Source: an uncultured Dorea sp. (GTDB lineage: Bacteria; Bacillota; Clostridia; Lachnospirales; Lachnospiraceae). From it: a stretch of 64,000 nucleotides of DNA. Numbering within the stretch: position 1 is the first letter of the stretch; each line of letters starts with the position of its first letter. Positions 34,189-43,017 of the stretch are shown here, in pieces. The stretch covers positions 1 to 64,000 of the forward strand of contig CAMSTW010000009.1 in the NCBI GenBank assembly GCA_947063855.1, in the 5' to 3' direction. The position numbers were made by a program, and so were the translations under genes. The notes under the pieces were generated by a model that was not told the origin of the DNA, did not search any database, and saw only the letters and a program-made list of their open reading frames with translations.

Positions 34189-34539
34189 TTATAGATCGTC
34201 GCATAACTCATAATAGGATATCGTCAGATATTGACCGGCCTGAATCCTGTTGGAATCCAAATCGTTGATCTCCCTCAGTTCATCTATGTAGTCATGGATG
34301 GACTCATAGTTATCATCCATATACCGGGCCGCAATGCTCCATAAGGAATCACCCGGCGCGACGGTGATACTGGTATAATACTTATGTGCGGCAGATTCCC
34401 CGTCATTATGGGCGTCAACAGAATCATCCGTTAATAAGACGCTGCATCCCAGTACTAAAATGCAGACAATCAATGTGAATATCACCCGGCAAACGGATAA
34501 TTGCTTCTTTCTTCTCCTGGCAGTATGCGGTCTGTTCAT
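34189..34539 (-). CDS. yneA: YneA-like LysM protein, probable SOS cell-division suppressor
   Basis: This is a small protein of 116 aa. One N-terminal membrane segment (VCRVIFTLIVCILVLGCSVLL) precedes a C-terminal LysM domain (YTSITVAPGDSLWSIAARYMDDNYESIHDYIDELREINDL...IQAGQYLTISY). This is the YneA layout, and YneA delays septation during the SOS response. ATG 34539 has AGGAGGGGG upstream. The ORF-track start at 34668 would run through its own promoter and LexA boxes. It is divergent from lexA, the usual Firmicute arrangement. Confidence 0.85.
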   Translation of the reverse strand: MNRPHTARRRKKQLSVCRVIFTLIVCILVLGCSVLLTDDSVDAHNDGESAAHKYYTSITVAPGDSLWSIAARYMDDNYESIHDYIDELREINDLDSNRIQAGQYLTISYYELCDDL

Positions 34540-34583
34540 GGCTCCCCCTCCTGTGCTTAAAAACTTGATCTGGTCTATACAGG

Positions 34584-34623
34584 CGAATATTCGTTCCGAA
34601 CATTCATTCCGAACAACTGTTTT
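34584..34623. promoter_or_regulatory. Three tandem LexA boxes on 13-bp phase
   Basis: Three LexA-type operators of the Firmicute pattern CGAACnnnnGTTCG occur at 34584-34597 (CGAATATTCGTTCC), 34597-34610 (CGAACATTCATTCC) and 34610-34623 (CGAACAACTGTTTT). Each starts exactly 13 bp after the one before and shares its edge base. They lie just downstream of the predicted yneA transcription start, where binding would block transcription. Confidence 0.8.
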
Positions 34624-34626
34624 TAC

Positions 34627-34655
34627 ATTATATAACTCGAACGATTGTTTGTCAA
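34627..34655 (-). promoter_or_regulatory. Consensus promoter of yneA
   Basis: On the minus strand, TTGACA and TATAAT match the sigma-A consensus perfectly with a 17-bp spacer. A LexA box occupies the spacer. Strong promoter plus strong repression is expected for an SOS checkpoint gene. Confidence 0.85.
34638..34651. promoter_or_regulatory. LexA box inside the yneA promoter
   Basis: CGAACGATTGTTTG is a near-perfect Firmicute LexA operator. It lies between the -35 and -10 elements of the yneA promoter, so bound LexA would exclude RNA polymerase. Confidence 0.85.
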
Positions 34656-34674
34656 TCATTTTTGCCATAAATTT

Positions 34675-34701
34675 CGAACATATTTTCTAAACATCTGTTT
34701 G
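34675..34701. promoter_or_regulatory. Two LexA boxes, 13 bp apart, at the lexA promoter
   Basis: CGAACATATTTTCT (34675-34688, weaker right half) and TAAACATCTGTTTG (34688-34701) again share an edge base and the 13-bp phase. The second overlaps the lexA -35 region and fits autorepression. Confidence 0.7.
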
Positions 34702-34727
34702 CTATTTTGTGATTCTTGTGGTAGAAT
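34699..34727 (+). promoter_or_regulatory. Promoter of lexA
   Basis: TTGCTA and TAGAAT are 17 bp apart, overlapping the right-most LexA box. Transcription would start about 34734, leaving a leader of about 55 nt with AAAAGGAGG before the ATG. Confidence 0.65.
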
Positions 34728-34788
34728 AGAACTATGAAAAAATAATGGAACTTTTCATAAGAAACAAAAAAGGAGGTTCACACGATAT

Positions 34789-35406
34789 ATGGGAAAAGGT
34801 AAGATAAGTGCAAAGCAGCTGGAGATATTAGAATATATAAAGTCACAGATATTAGAGAGAGGGTTCCCGCCTGCAGTTCGGGATATCTGCGAGGCAGTCC
34901 ATCTGAAGTCCACTTCCTCCGTCCACTCTCATCTTGAGACGCTTGAGAAGAATGGTTACATACGCCGCGACCCTACCAAGCCAAGGGCGATTGAGATTCT
35001 GGATGATTCTTTTAATTTTATGCGCCGTGAGATGGTGAATGTTCCGATTATCGGGCAGGTTGCCGCCGGAGAGCCGATACTGGCCGAACAGAATATAGAG
35101 AACTACTTCCCTGTTCCGATGGAATACATGCCCAATAACCAGACCTTTATACTCAGGGTGAGGGGGGAAAGTATGATCAATGCGGGAATTCTGGACGGTG
35201 ACATGGTTATCGTGGAGCAGCGCTCTACTGCCCGCAACGGTGAGATGGTTGTGGCTTTGATTGAAGACGGGGCTACGGTCAAGACCTTTTATAAGGAGGA
35301 TGGCGTGATACGGCTGCAGCCGGAGAACGATACGATGGATCCGATCATAGTGACGGATGTGCAGATTCTGGGTAAAGTAATCGGCGTCCTTCGATTTTTT
35401 TACTAG
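34789..35406 (+). CDS. lexA: LexA SOS repressor
   Basis: The N-terminal winged helix domain (KQLEILEYIKSQILERGFPPAVRDICEAVHLKSTSSVHSHLETLEKNGYIRRDPTKPRAIEIL) is followed by the S24 autoprotease. The Ala-Gly self-cleavage site is in GQVAAGEPIL, with catalytic Ser in RGESMINAGI and Lys in DGATVKTFY. The 205-aa length is normal. RecA-stimulated cleavage would release yneA and lexA itself, given the operator array between them. The last 41 bp, including the TAG stop, are duplicated just downstream. Confidence 0.97.
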   Translation: MGKGKISAKQLEILEYIKSQILERGFPPAVRDICEAVHLKSTSSVHSHLETLEKNGYIRRDPTKPRAIEILDDSFNFMRREMVNVPIIGQVAAGEPILAEQNIENYFPVPMEYMPNNQTFILRVRGESMINAGILDGDMVIVEQRSTARNGEMVVALIEDGATVKTFYKEDGVIRLQPENDTMDPIIVTDVQILGKVIGVLRFFY

Positions 35407-35447
35407 TTCTGGGTAAAGTAATCGGCGTCCTTCGATTTTTTAACTAG
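35366..35447 (+). repeat. 41-bp tandem duplication of the lexA 3' end
   Basis: TTCTGGGTAAAGTAATCGGC starts at 35366 and again at 35407. The two 41-bp units differ at one base (TTTTACTAG versus TTTAACTAG). Unit 1 holds the real stop. The second is followed by CTAGTACACTAG, which looks like fused ends of the palindromic element. The unit length equals that of the duplication at 7505-7586. Confidence 0.9.
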
Positions 35448-35458
35448 TACACTAGCTA

Positions 35459-35686
35459 ATTATGGGCAGAATTACATCCCCCACAGTCACGGTAATAAAC
35501 TACACACATATCTGCATTGACTATATGCGTAGAAGAGAACTTGCAACCTTAACACGGGAAACAGATTCGCCGTGCACCAGAACGCAGACGTGAGGGTATT
35601 TTTGTAAATGCCTTTGTCCCGGATTCCGGGTCACCCGCCTCCAATGCCAAGGGAACATCTGTGAGGAATGTAATCCTGCCCATAAT
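35459..35686 (-). ncRNA. Structured RNA of 6S RNA architecture (candidate ssrS)
   Basis: On the minus strand the two ends form 28 continuous base pairs (ATTATGGGCAGGATTACATT with AATGTAAT...CCCATAAT type pairing), including three G-U wobbles. On the plus strand the same three positions would be C-A mismatches, so the RNA is minus. The 5' stem runs into AGATGTTC, a sequence also found early in E. coli 6S RNA. The 3' side of the large interior holds a 10-bp hairpin (CTACGCATAT / ATATGTGTGTAG), as in the central bubble of 6S. CCCGG-AAT-CCGGG is another hairpin. I found no consensus promoter. About 228 nt is long but acceptable for Clostridia. It could be another structured RNA. Confidence 0.55.
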
Positions 35687-35771
35687 ATACTTTTTTCATG
35701 TATCCGGACTCTTATTCTATATACCTTCTGTATACCGTAAGCTATTCCTATATGCGGTCACTACGGATATT

Positions 35772-36125
35772 CTATAAGTCGTCCGGACTCTCGATCTTCT
35801 TACCGTCACTCCAGATACGTTCCAGATGATAGAACTCCCGGTTCTCCTGATCGAAGACATGAACAACCACGTCGCCATAATCAAGAAGCACCCAGTTTCC
35901 CGACTGCATGCCTTCCCGCTGGATCTGCGAGTGCCCGGCTCTTAGCATCTTCTCTTCTACATTGTCTACCAATGCCGTTACCTGGCTGTCACTGGTTCCA
36001 TTCGTGATGATGAAGTAATCTGCCAGCGGAGATATGCCCGAGATATCGATGATACAGATATTCTCGCCCTTCTTATCCTCCAGCGCGTGATACGCGATCT
36101 TCGCCATCTCCTTTACCTGATCCAT
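35772..36125 (-). CDS. rsfS: Ribosomal silencing factor RsfS
   Basis: This 117-aa RsfS/YbeB/Iojap-family protein has the core ENICIIDISGISPLADYFIITNGTSDSQVTALVDNVEEKM and GNWVLLDYGDVVVHVFDQENREFYHLERIW. It binds ribosomal protein L14 and prevents subunit joining when nutrients run low. It follows yqeK by 1 bp, the standard nadD-yqeK-rsfS arrangement, and is the last gene of the cluster before the structured RNA. Confidence 0.95.
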   Translation of the reverse strand: MDQVKEMAKIAYHALEDKKGENICIIDISGISPLADYFIITNGTSDSQVTALVDNVEEKMLRAGHSQIQREGMQSGNWVLLDYGDVVVHVFDQENREFYHLERIWSDGKKIESPDDL

Positions 36126-36126
36126 A

Positions 36127-36714
36127 CTATTCCTCTCCTTCCTTACGCTTCTCTTTATAATATAGATATGTCTTTTCTGTCATAGGGTCAACCGGTACAC
36201 TCTTTGAGTTCAGATACTCCAGTGAATCCTCCAGTATACGATACAGACAATCGTCAATATCCATGAATGCAAGTCTGCGGACTTCCGCCATGTTGGGCAG
36301 TTCCTTCCTTCCGGGTTCGATATAATCGGCAATATAGATGATCTTATCCAGAAGAGACATATGGGGACATCCCGTTGTGTGGCTTGCTATGGCATTAATA
36401 ATGTCCTTATCCTTCACATGATACTTCCTGGCCGCCAGGAATGCACCAAGCTTCGCATGGAGAAGGCTGGGATTGCTCTTCTCGACTTCGGACACGCTCA
36501 GATGATACTTCTTACACAGCTTGATCTTGGTGTCTCCCGGCAGGCACTTGGCACAGTCATGGAGAAGTCCGGCAAGCAGCGCCTTATCAATATCTTCGCC
36601 ATGGCACATGGCAAGAGACGCCGCTGTGTACATAACGCCCAGCGTATGCTCATACCGCTCTTTATCGAGCTCCGTCATTAATTTACGCCGGATCTTCGTT
36701 ATCTTATGATTCAT
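36127..36714 (-). CDS. yqeK: YqeK-family HD-domain hydrolase
   Basis: This 195-aa HD-domain protein has the ligands RYEHTLGVMYTA, LLHDCAKC (HD), HAKLGA and IASHTTG. Characterised YqeK enzymes split symmetrical diadenosine tetraphosphate. The product begins MNHKITKIRRKL after a GAGGG-type site; ATG at residue 13 is a possible alternative. It sits between nadD and rsfS. Confidence 0.92.
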   Translation of the reverse strand: MNHKITKIRRKLMTELDKERYEHTLGVMYTAASLAMCHGEDIDKALLAGLLHDCAKCLPGDTKIKLCKKYHLSVSEVEKSNPSLLHAKLGAFLAARKYHVKDKDIINAIASHTTGCPHMSLLDKIIYIADYIEPGRKELPNMAEVRRLAFMDIDDCLYRILEDSLEYLNSKSVPVDPMTEKTYLYYKEKRKEGEE

Positions 36715-36767
36715 AGATTACACCCTCTTGTCATTCTCTTATTCCTGCAGAGCGCGGATGGCGCATG

Positions 36768-37379
36768 TCAGGCGTCTTTATACAGCTGTCTGTCAACAAT
36801 ATACTGATTGACAGATTCCGGAACCCATCCGGCGATACTCCGGCCTTCCCTGACGTCCCTTCGCAGCTCATGAGAAGATATGCGGATCAATGGCGTCACC
36901 AACAGCCGGATCCGTGCATGATACTTCTCCTTCAGCTCATGAATCTTCTCTTCCATCTCCGTCCTTGTATTAATCTCATCACGATACGCAGCCAGTATGG
37001 TGCAGGTTGGGAATATCCGTTCCGGATGAACCCACTGGTCGATCATGAACAGAGAGTCGGCGCCGATGATAAAATAGAAGTCATCTTCCGGGTATATACC
37101 TCTGAAATACTCCATCGTACTATAAGAATAGGATACATCATTTCGAGCCGCTTCGTATGTTTCAAGTCGGAACTTCTTATAAGAAGAAATGGCAAGACGT
37201 ACCATCTCTGTTCTGTCATGCACATCCGTTCCGGTCAAAGCCGTATCTTTGTGCGGCGGATTCCCGTTGGGCATATACCAGACCCTGTCCAGGTCAAAAG
37301 CCTCAAGCGCGGCCTCTCCCAGCATGAGATGTCCGTTGTGTATCGGATCAAAGGTTCCCCCCATAATTCCTATCTTCAT
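36768..37379 (-). CDS. nadD: Nicotinate-nucleotide adenylyltransferase
   Basis: This 203-aa nucleotidyltransferase has GIMGGTFDPIHNGHLML, with the (H/T)xGH ATP-binding motif at the N-terminus, and the second signature ISSHELRRDVREGRSIAGWVPESV at the C-terminus. It makes nicotinate adenine dinucleotide for NAD synthesis. Its ATGA overlaps the yhbY stop, so translation is coupled. Confidence 0.96.
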   Translation of the reverse strand: MKIGIMGGTFDPIHNGHLMLGEAALEAFDLDRVWYMPNGNPPHKDTALTGTDVHDRTEMVRLAISSYKKFRLETYEAARNDVSYSYSTMEYFRGIYPEDDFYFIIGADSLFMIDQWVHPERIFPTCTILAAYRDEINTRTEMEEKIHELKEKYHARIRLLVTPLIRISSHELRRDVREGRSIAGWVPESVNQYIVDRQLYKDA

Positions 37380-37672
37380 ACTCTGTCCAGCCCGATCTTC
37401 TTATTCTTGTCCTTGCCTTCTTTGTATAAGACAATCTTCTTGCCAATCACCTGTACCACGGCAGAATGGGTCCGCTCAGCCAGCATCTCGGCCAGCATAC
37501 GCGGATCATCCATACAATTCTTAAGAACACTGACCTTGATCAGTTCTCTGGCATCCAGAGCCTCTTCCACGGCGCGGGTAAGCTCTGGCGTCATACTGTT
37601 CTTACCGATCTGAAAAATCGGATCCATGGTCATGGCAAGACTCTTTAAATACGCTCTCTGCTTTGTCGTCAT
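37376..37672 (-). CDS. yhbY: YhbY-family CRM-domain RNA-binding protein
   Basis: This 98-aa single CRM domain protein has the pattern KQRAYLKSLAMTMDPIFQIGKNSMTPELTRAVEEALDARELIKVSVLKN and the GxxG-like IGKN loop. CRM proteins associate with pre-50S ribosomes. It lies between obg and nadD, as in other Firmicutes. AGGAGAGACAAG precedes the ATG. Confidence 0.93.
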   Translation of the reverse strand: MTTKQRAYLKSLAMTMDPIFQIGKNSMTPELTRAVEEALDARELIKVSVLKNCMDDPRMLAEMLAERTHSAVVQVIGKKIVLYKEGKDKNKKIGLDRV

Positions 37673-37776
37673 CTTGTCTCTCCTCTAATTCACCCGAATC
37701 GCAACACGAATGATCCTCTGTACTTTATTATACAATATAAATCATCATATTGCATCCCCTAATATATTCTTCCGTC

Positions 37777-39102
<1,326 letters not shown>

Positions 39103-39128
39103 CTATTCGAAAAAAGAGCATTGCATTC

Positions 39129-39144
39129 TAACTGATATCAGTTA
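39129..39144. promoter_or_regulatory. 16-bp perfect palindrome upstream of obg
   Basis: TAACTGATATCAGTTA is self-complementary over all 16 bp and lies in the 159-bp gap between rpmA and obg. A symmetric site of this length in a leader suggests binding of a dimeric repressor or a restriction-type protein. I know of no regulator for this exact sequence. Confidence 0.35.
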
Positions 39145-39219
39145 TCCCGCAACACTCTCCTGGTCTAAGAATCGCAATAAGACTGCATATCTCTGCACGG
39201 CTTCTTATAATAATCTAAG

Positions 39220-39492
39220 CTACCGGATAGAAACCTGCTTCTTGTCTCTGCCTTTTCTCTCGAATCTTACAACGCCGTCAACAAGCGCATATAACGTATC
39301 GTCTCCGCCGCGTCCTACATTCACGCCCGGGTGGATCTTGGTCCCGCGCTGTCTGTAGAGGATATTGCCCGCTTTCACAAACTGTCCGTCCGCTCTCTTG
39401 GCGCCAAGTCTCTTAGACTCGGAATCTCTTCCGTTCTTTGTAGAACCAACTCCCTTTTTATGAGCGAAAAACTGAAGGTTTAATTTCATCAT
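39220..39492 (-). CDS. rpmA: Ribosomal protein L27 with Prp-cleaved leader
   Basis: This 90-aa L27 begins [24 protein letters not shown]. The [11 protein letters not shown] site is the Firmicute N-terminal extension removed by the protease Prp, whose gene is directly upstream. The mature end then reaches the peptidyl transferase centre. GGAGGTGTAACAACC precedes two in-frame ATGs. Confidence 0.97.
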   Translation of the reverse strand: MMKLNLQFFAHKKGVGSTKNGRDSESKRLGAKRADGQFVKAGNILYRQRGTKIHPGVNVGRGGDDTLYALVDGVVRFERKGRDKKQVSIR

Positions 39493-39497
39493 GGTTG

Positions 39498-39833
39498 TTA
39501 CACCTCCTCGAATGTTAAATCAATATATTCTGCATAGTTCTCATCATCAGCCATCTCTTCCAGTCCAAGAATCATCGTCCGAAGCAGCAGATTCGCATCC
39601 TCAGAAGGGTGTCCGCTTACTATATGATAAGCAATCATCCCTGTCTCCTCATTCGTAACGAGAGAACAGGTGTCATGCGCATATAATTCGATGGCGTTCA
39701 TCGTGTTAATGATCAATACAGACGCCGCCGCGCATACAACATCAGTACCTTCTTCACTGTATCCGGCATGTCCGTCTGTCAGAAATCCGACACACTCGTT
39801 CTTGTCATTCTGGTAAATGGTTACATGAATCAT
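39498..39833 (-). CDS. prp: Ribosomal-processing cysteine protease Prp
   Basis: This 111-aa Prp/YsxB has the catalytic His in [15 protein letters not shown] and Cys in [20 protein letters not shown]. It cleaves the L27 leader encoded by the next gene. Its location between rplU and rpmA is universal in organisms with the leader. Confidence 0.95.
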   Translation of the reverse strand: MIHVTIYQNDKNECVGFLTDGHAGYSEEGTDVVCAAASVLIINTMNAIELYAHDTCSLVTNEETGMIAYHIVSGHPSEDANLLLRTMILGLEEMADDENYAEYIDLTFEEV

Positions 39834-39847
39834 GGATATTCTCCAAA

Positions 39848-40156
39848 TTAAGCGTTAATCTTGTCAATCTTTACCGCAGTATACTGCTGTCTGTGACCGT
39901 TCTTCTTGTGGTATCCGGTCTTTCTCTTATACTTGTAAACAATGACTTTCTTAGCTTTTCCATTCTCTACTACAGAAGCTTCTACAGTGGCGCCTGCTAC
40001 GGTTGGATTACCGACCTTCAATTCGCTGTCACTTACTGCAAGCACCTGGTCGAATGTATAAGACTCTCCGGCTTCTACACCAAGCTTCTCCACTTTAATG
40101 ATATCGCCTTCGGCTACTTTGTACTGTTTACCACCTGTTGCTATAATCGCGTACAT
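39848..40156 (-). CDS. rplU: Ribosomal protein L21
   Basis: This 102-aa L21 begins [18 protein letters not shown] and ends [35 protein letters not shown] favours ATG 40156 over the ORF-track start at 40165. It is the first gene of the rplU-prp-rpmA-obg series and has a leader of about 120 nt upstream. Confidence 0.97.
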   Translation of the reverse strand: MYAIIATGGKQYKVAEGDIIKVEKLGVEAGESYTFDQVLAVSDSELKVGNPTVAGATVEASVVENGKAKKVIVYKYKRKTGYHKKNGHRQQYTAVKIDKINA

Positions 40157-40280
40157 ATGGCACACCTCCTATTATCATTACTCGCCAACTGCGGTGTCCC
40201 GGCATACATCCATATCTTACGGATCCCCGGATCCGTATGTGTCATACCTGAGAACTTGAAAACCTCGTTGTGCGGCATAC
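40157..40280 (-). promoter_or_regulatory. Probable L21 (rplU) mRNA leader
   Basis: Between the promoter and rplU lies about 124 nt of untranslated RNA. It has GCACAACGAGGTTTTCAAG near the 5' end and a perfect 9-bp hairpin, TACGGATCC-GG-GGATCCGTA (40218-40237). Firmicute rplU operons carry a conserved autoregulatory L21 leader. The position fits, although I cannot test the consensus. Confidence 0.5.
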
Positions 40281-40286
40281 TGGAAT

Positions 40287-40315
40287 ATCATACCACAGGA
40301 TCCGCCAAAATTCAA
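40287..40315 (-). promoter_or_regulatory. Promoter of the rplU operon
   Basis: On the minus strand TTGAAT and TATGAT are 17 bp apart. The 14-mer TTGAATTTTGGCGG is identical to the one at the 6556 promoter. Confidence 0.7.
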
Positions 40316-40339
40316 GCTATAATTTCAAAAAGATAAAAA

Positions 40340-41128
40340 TCAAAAAGATAACAGCCGGCATGCATTTCCGGAAAAGATCTGCTCCTTCTCTTCCGAAGTG
40401 AGCGGCATGTCCGTCAGAAGCCTTACGAACTCCTTCTGTCCGCCCCAGGGAGAATCCGTTGCGAATAGGATCTTGTCCGTCCCGTGACTGCGTACCATCC
40501 GTACAAACTGCTCTTCTTTCATCCGCCCCAGCACAACGCCGGTATCAAAATATACATTCTGCCCCACAAGAAGCCGCTCTACCTCATCCCAGAGTTCATT
40601 TCCACCCATATGGGCCAGAACCAGCTTCTCAGGCCGCACGTCCTCTATCATCTCAAGCGCCATCTGCGGCGTACAGTGGACGTCCAGCGGACACTTGGGA
40701 TCCCTTCCCGCATGTACGCTGACGATCAGGCCCAGTTCAGCGGCATAAGAAACCAGCCTCTTATAGCGGATATCGTCAAAATACATATCCTGGTAATCCG
40801 GATGAAGCTTGATCCCTTTAAGTCCCATATCACGAATCTGCCGGAGTATCTCCTTATAGTTTCCGCACGCCGGGTGAACGCCTCCGAATGAAATCACCGG
40901 CCCCGTCTGATACTGCGCGGCAAACCGATTGATGGAGTCCACCTGCGAAACCTTCGTGACGGCAGGGAGTGCGACGGATCTGTCAATCCCCGCCTGCTTC
41001 GCCGATTCGCAAAGACCGGCGTATGTACCGTCTGTAAAAGGCTCTATCCTGCAGACGCCGGCCAGAAAATCAATCGTCCCTTTCGCAATCTTCTCCGGAA
41101 ACATATGTGTGTGGAAATCTATGATCAT
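40340..41128 (-). CDS. Amidohydrolase-family metal-dependent hydrolase
   Basis: This 262-aa protein of the amidohydrolase_2 type has the N-terminal HxH metal motif (IDFHTHMFPE), GIKLHPDYQDMY, VSVHAGR, VLAHMGG and the final ILFATDSPWGG Asp ligand, all in family order. Substrates in this family are diverse and often small aromatic or lactone compounds; nothing nearby identifies one. It begins 3 bp after the CBS protein, so they form one transcript. Confidence 0.85.
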   Translation of the reverse strand: MIIDFHTHMFPEKIAKGTIDFLAGVCRIEPFTDGTYAGLCESAKQAGIDRSVALPAVTKVSQVDSINRFAAQYQTGPVISFGGVHPACGNYKEILRQIRDMGLKGIKLHPDYQDMYFDDIRYKRLVSYAAELGLIVSVHAGRDPKCPLDVHCTPQMALEMIEDVRPEKLVLAHMGGNELWDEVERLLVGQNVYFDTGVVLGRMKEEQFVRMVRSHGTDKILFATDSPWGGQKEFVRLLTDMPLTSEEKEQIFSGNACRLLSF

Positions 41129-41131
41129 GAA

Positions 41132-41542
41132 TTATTCGCATCCTTTCATCTTGTTGTAGCAATATTCGATAATGTCCCTCCTGGTGATGATTCCGATAAA
41201 AAACCCATGGTCGTCCACAACCGGGACAAAATTCTGTTCCATTGCACGTCCGATCAGGTCCTCCATGTTGGATTTGGCTGTCACACACTGATAATCCAGT
41301 CTCCGGTCGATCTTCATGACACTGATGTCCTCCGCATCCTTCAGGTTCAGCAGATTCCAGCGCTTCAGAGCCCACAGAAGGTCGCCCTCCGTAATGGAAC
41401 CAACGTATTTTCCTTCCTTATTCAGGATCGGTACAGAGGAATACTTGTGGTATTCCATAATCTCCAAAGCCTGCCGGAGCGTGTGATAATCATGGATGTA
41501 TGCCAGCTCGCTTTTTGGCTTCAGGAAAAATAAAATATTCAT
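41132..41542 (-). CDS. CBS-domain pair protein
   Basis: This 136-aa protein consists of two CBS domains (ALEIMEYHKYSSVPILNKEGKYVGSITEGDLL and MEDLIGRAMEQNFVPVVDDHGFFIGIITRRDII). Such pairs form a module that binds adenine nucleotides and usually acts as a sensor for a partner protein. No effector domain is attached. The partner could be the hydrolase in the same transcript. Confidence 0.85.
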   Translation of the reverse strand: MNILFFLKPKSELAYIHDYHTLRQALEIMEYHKYSSVPILNKEGKYVGSITEGDLLWALKRWNLLNLKDAEDISVMKIDRRLDYQCVTAKSNMEDLIGRAMEQNFVPVVDDHGFFIGIITRRDIIEYCYNKMKGCE

Positions 41543-41633
41543 TCGTCCCTCCTAAATTGATCTTGTCATACAAGCACCTGTTGTATGAGAATACAGAATT
41601 TTACAATTATGATATCCTTCTGTCTGACGTGTA

Positions 41634-42965
41634 CTATATCATGGTGTTGACAAATATATCATAGATGGAATTGATCGCGGCGTCAAAATCATGATTGCGG
41701 ACGCCTATGATGATATTCAATTCACTGGATCCCTGGTCGATCATCTTCACATTCACATTGGCATGGGCCAGCGCCGAGAAAATCCTCCCGGAGGTTCCGC
41801 GTGTCGCACGCATCCCCCGTCCTACGACGGCAATCAGGGCAAGGTCGGATTCCAGCTCAAGGAAATCTGGTTCCACCCGTCTGTGGATACCGGCAATCAC
41901 CTTCTGCTCCTTCTCTTCAAACTCATCCTGATGCACAAAAATCGTCATGGTGTCAATCCCTGACGGCATATGCTCAATGGAGATATGATTCTCATCAAAT
42001 ACCTCAAGAACCTTCTTGCAGAAACCAACCTCCGAATTCATCATGGCCTTCTCCACAGTGATAGAGGCAAAATCCTTCTTTCCGGCGATACCGGTGATCA
42101 CGAATCTCGGCTTCCGGCAGGTTCCTTCTACAATCAGCGTTCCCTTGTCCTCCGGCGAGTTGGTATTGCGGATGTTGATAGGGATACCTTCCTTTCTTAC
42201 GGGGAAAATAGCATCTTCGTGGAGAACGGTGGCGCCCATATAAGACAGCTCCCGCAGCTCCCGGTAGGTGATCACGTCGATTGCCTTGGGATTCTTGACC
42301 ACACGCGGATCGGCAATCAGGAAGCCGGACACGTCCGTCCAGTTCTCATACATATCCGCCTGGACGGCCTTTGCCACGATGGAGCCGGTAATGTCTGACC
42401 CGCCTCTGGAAAATGTCTTGATCTTCCCGTCCGGCATGGCTCCGTAGAAGCCTGGGATTACAGCCTTCGCAGTCTCGGCAAGCCTTGGCGCAAGGATCTG
42501 GTTCGTCTTCTCACCGTCGAAGTTTCCATTCTCATCGAAGCAGATTACTCCGGCGGCGTCAATAAATTCACACTCAAGATATGACGCCAGAAGAATCCCG
42601 TTCAGATATTCGCCTCTTGAAGCCGCATAGTCACGGCCCGCTTTCCGGGTAAAATCCGTACGGATCGTCTTGAACTCATCATCCAGGCAGACGTTTAGTC
42701 CAAGTCCCGCTATGATCGCGTCGTAACGCGCGCGGATCGCGGCAAGCTGCTCCTCGAATTCATCTTCATACTCATCGCCCATCGCGGCAAGATTATAACA
42801 ACTGTACAGCATATCCGTTACTTTCGTATCATCCGGCGTGCGTTTCCCGGGTGCGGAAGGAATCACATATCTACGGGATTCATCCTTACGGATGATCCTT
42901 CCGACTTTCTTGAATTGTTCTGCACTTGCAAGTGAACTTCCACCAAATTTTACGACCTTCTTCAT
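41634..42965 (-). CDS. Aspartate kinase
   Basis: This 443-aa monofunctional aspartokinase has the N-terminal KFGGSSLASAEQFKKV nucleotide site, FSRGGSDITGSIVA near residue 195, and C-terminal tandem ACT domains from about residue 300 (ITVEKAMMNSEVGFCKKVLEVFDENHISIEHMPSG and VGRGMRATRGTSGRIFSALAHANVNVKMI). It makes aspartyl phosphate for lysine, threonine and methionine. The ACT domains imply feedback control. No lysine riboswitch fits the short 5' gap. Confidence 0.93.
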   Translation of the reverse strand: MKKVVKFGGSSLASAEQFKKVGRIIRKDESRRYVIPSAPGKRTPDDTKVTDMLYSCYNLAAMGDEYEDEFEEQLAAIRARYDAIIAGLGLNVCLDDEFKTIRTDFTRKAGRDYAASRGEYLNGILLASYLECEFIDAAGVICFDENGNFDGEKTNQILAPRLAETAKAVIPGFYGAMPDGKIKTFSRGGSDITGSIVAKAVQADMYENWTDVSGFLIADPRVVKNPKAIDVITYRELRELSYMGATVLHEDAIFPVRKEGIPINIRNTNSPEDKGTLIVEGTCRKPRFVITGIAGKKDFASITVEKAMMNSEVGFCKKVLEVFDENHISIEHMPSGIDTMTIFVHQDEFEEKEQKVIAGIHRRVEPDFLELESDLALIAVVGRGMRATRGTSGRIFSALAHANVNVKMIDQGSSELNIIIGVRNHDFDAAINSIYDIFVNTMI

Positions 42966-43017
42966 CTTCTCTTCGTATCCTCCAAACTGCTTTTTCTAAC
43001 GCTTTTTCTATCTTACA

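Noticed and set aside
35459-35686. Plus-strand reading of the structured RNA with TTTTTT after it
   Set aside because: Three stem positions would be C-A mismatches on this strand, while the minus strand has G-U pairs throughout.
42966-43017. Lysine riboswitch before aspartate kinase
   Set aside because: The gap is 52 bp, far too short.
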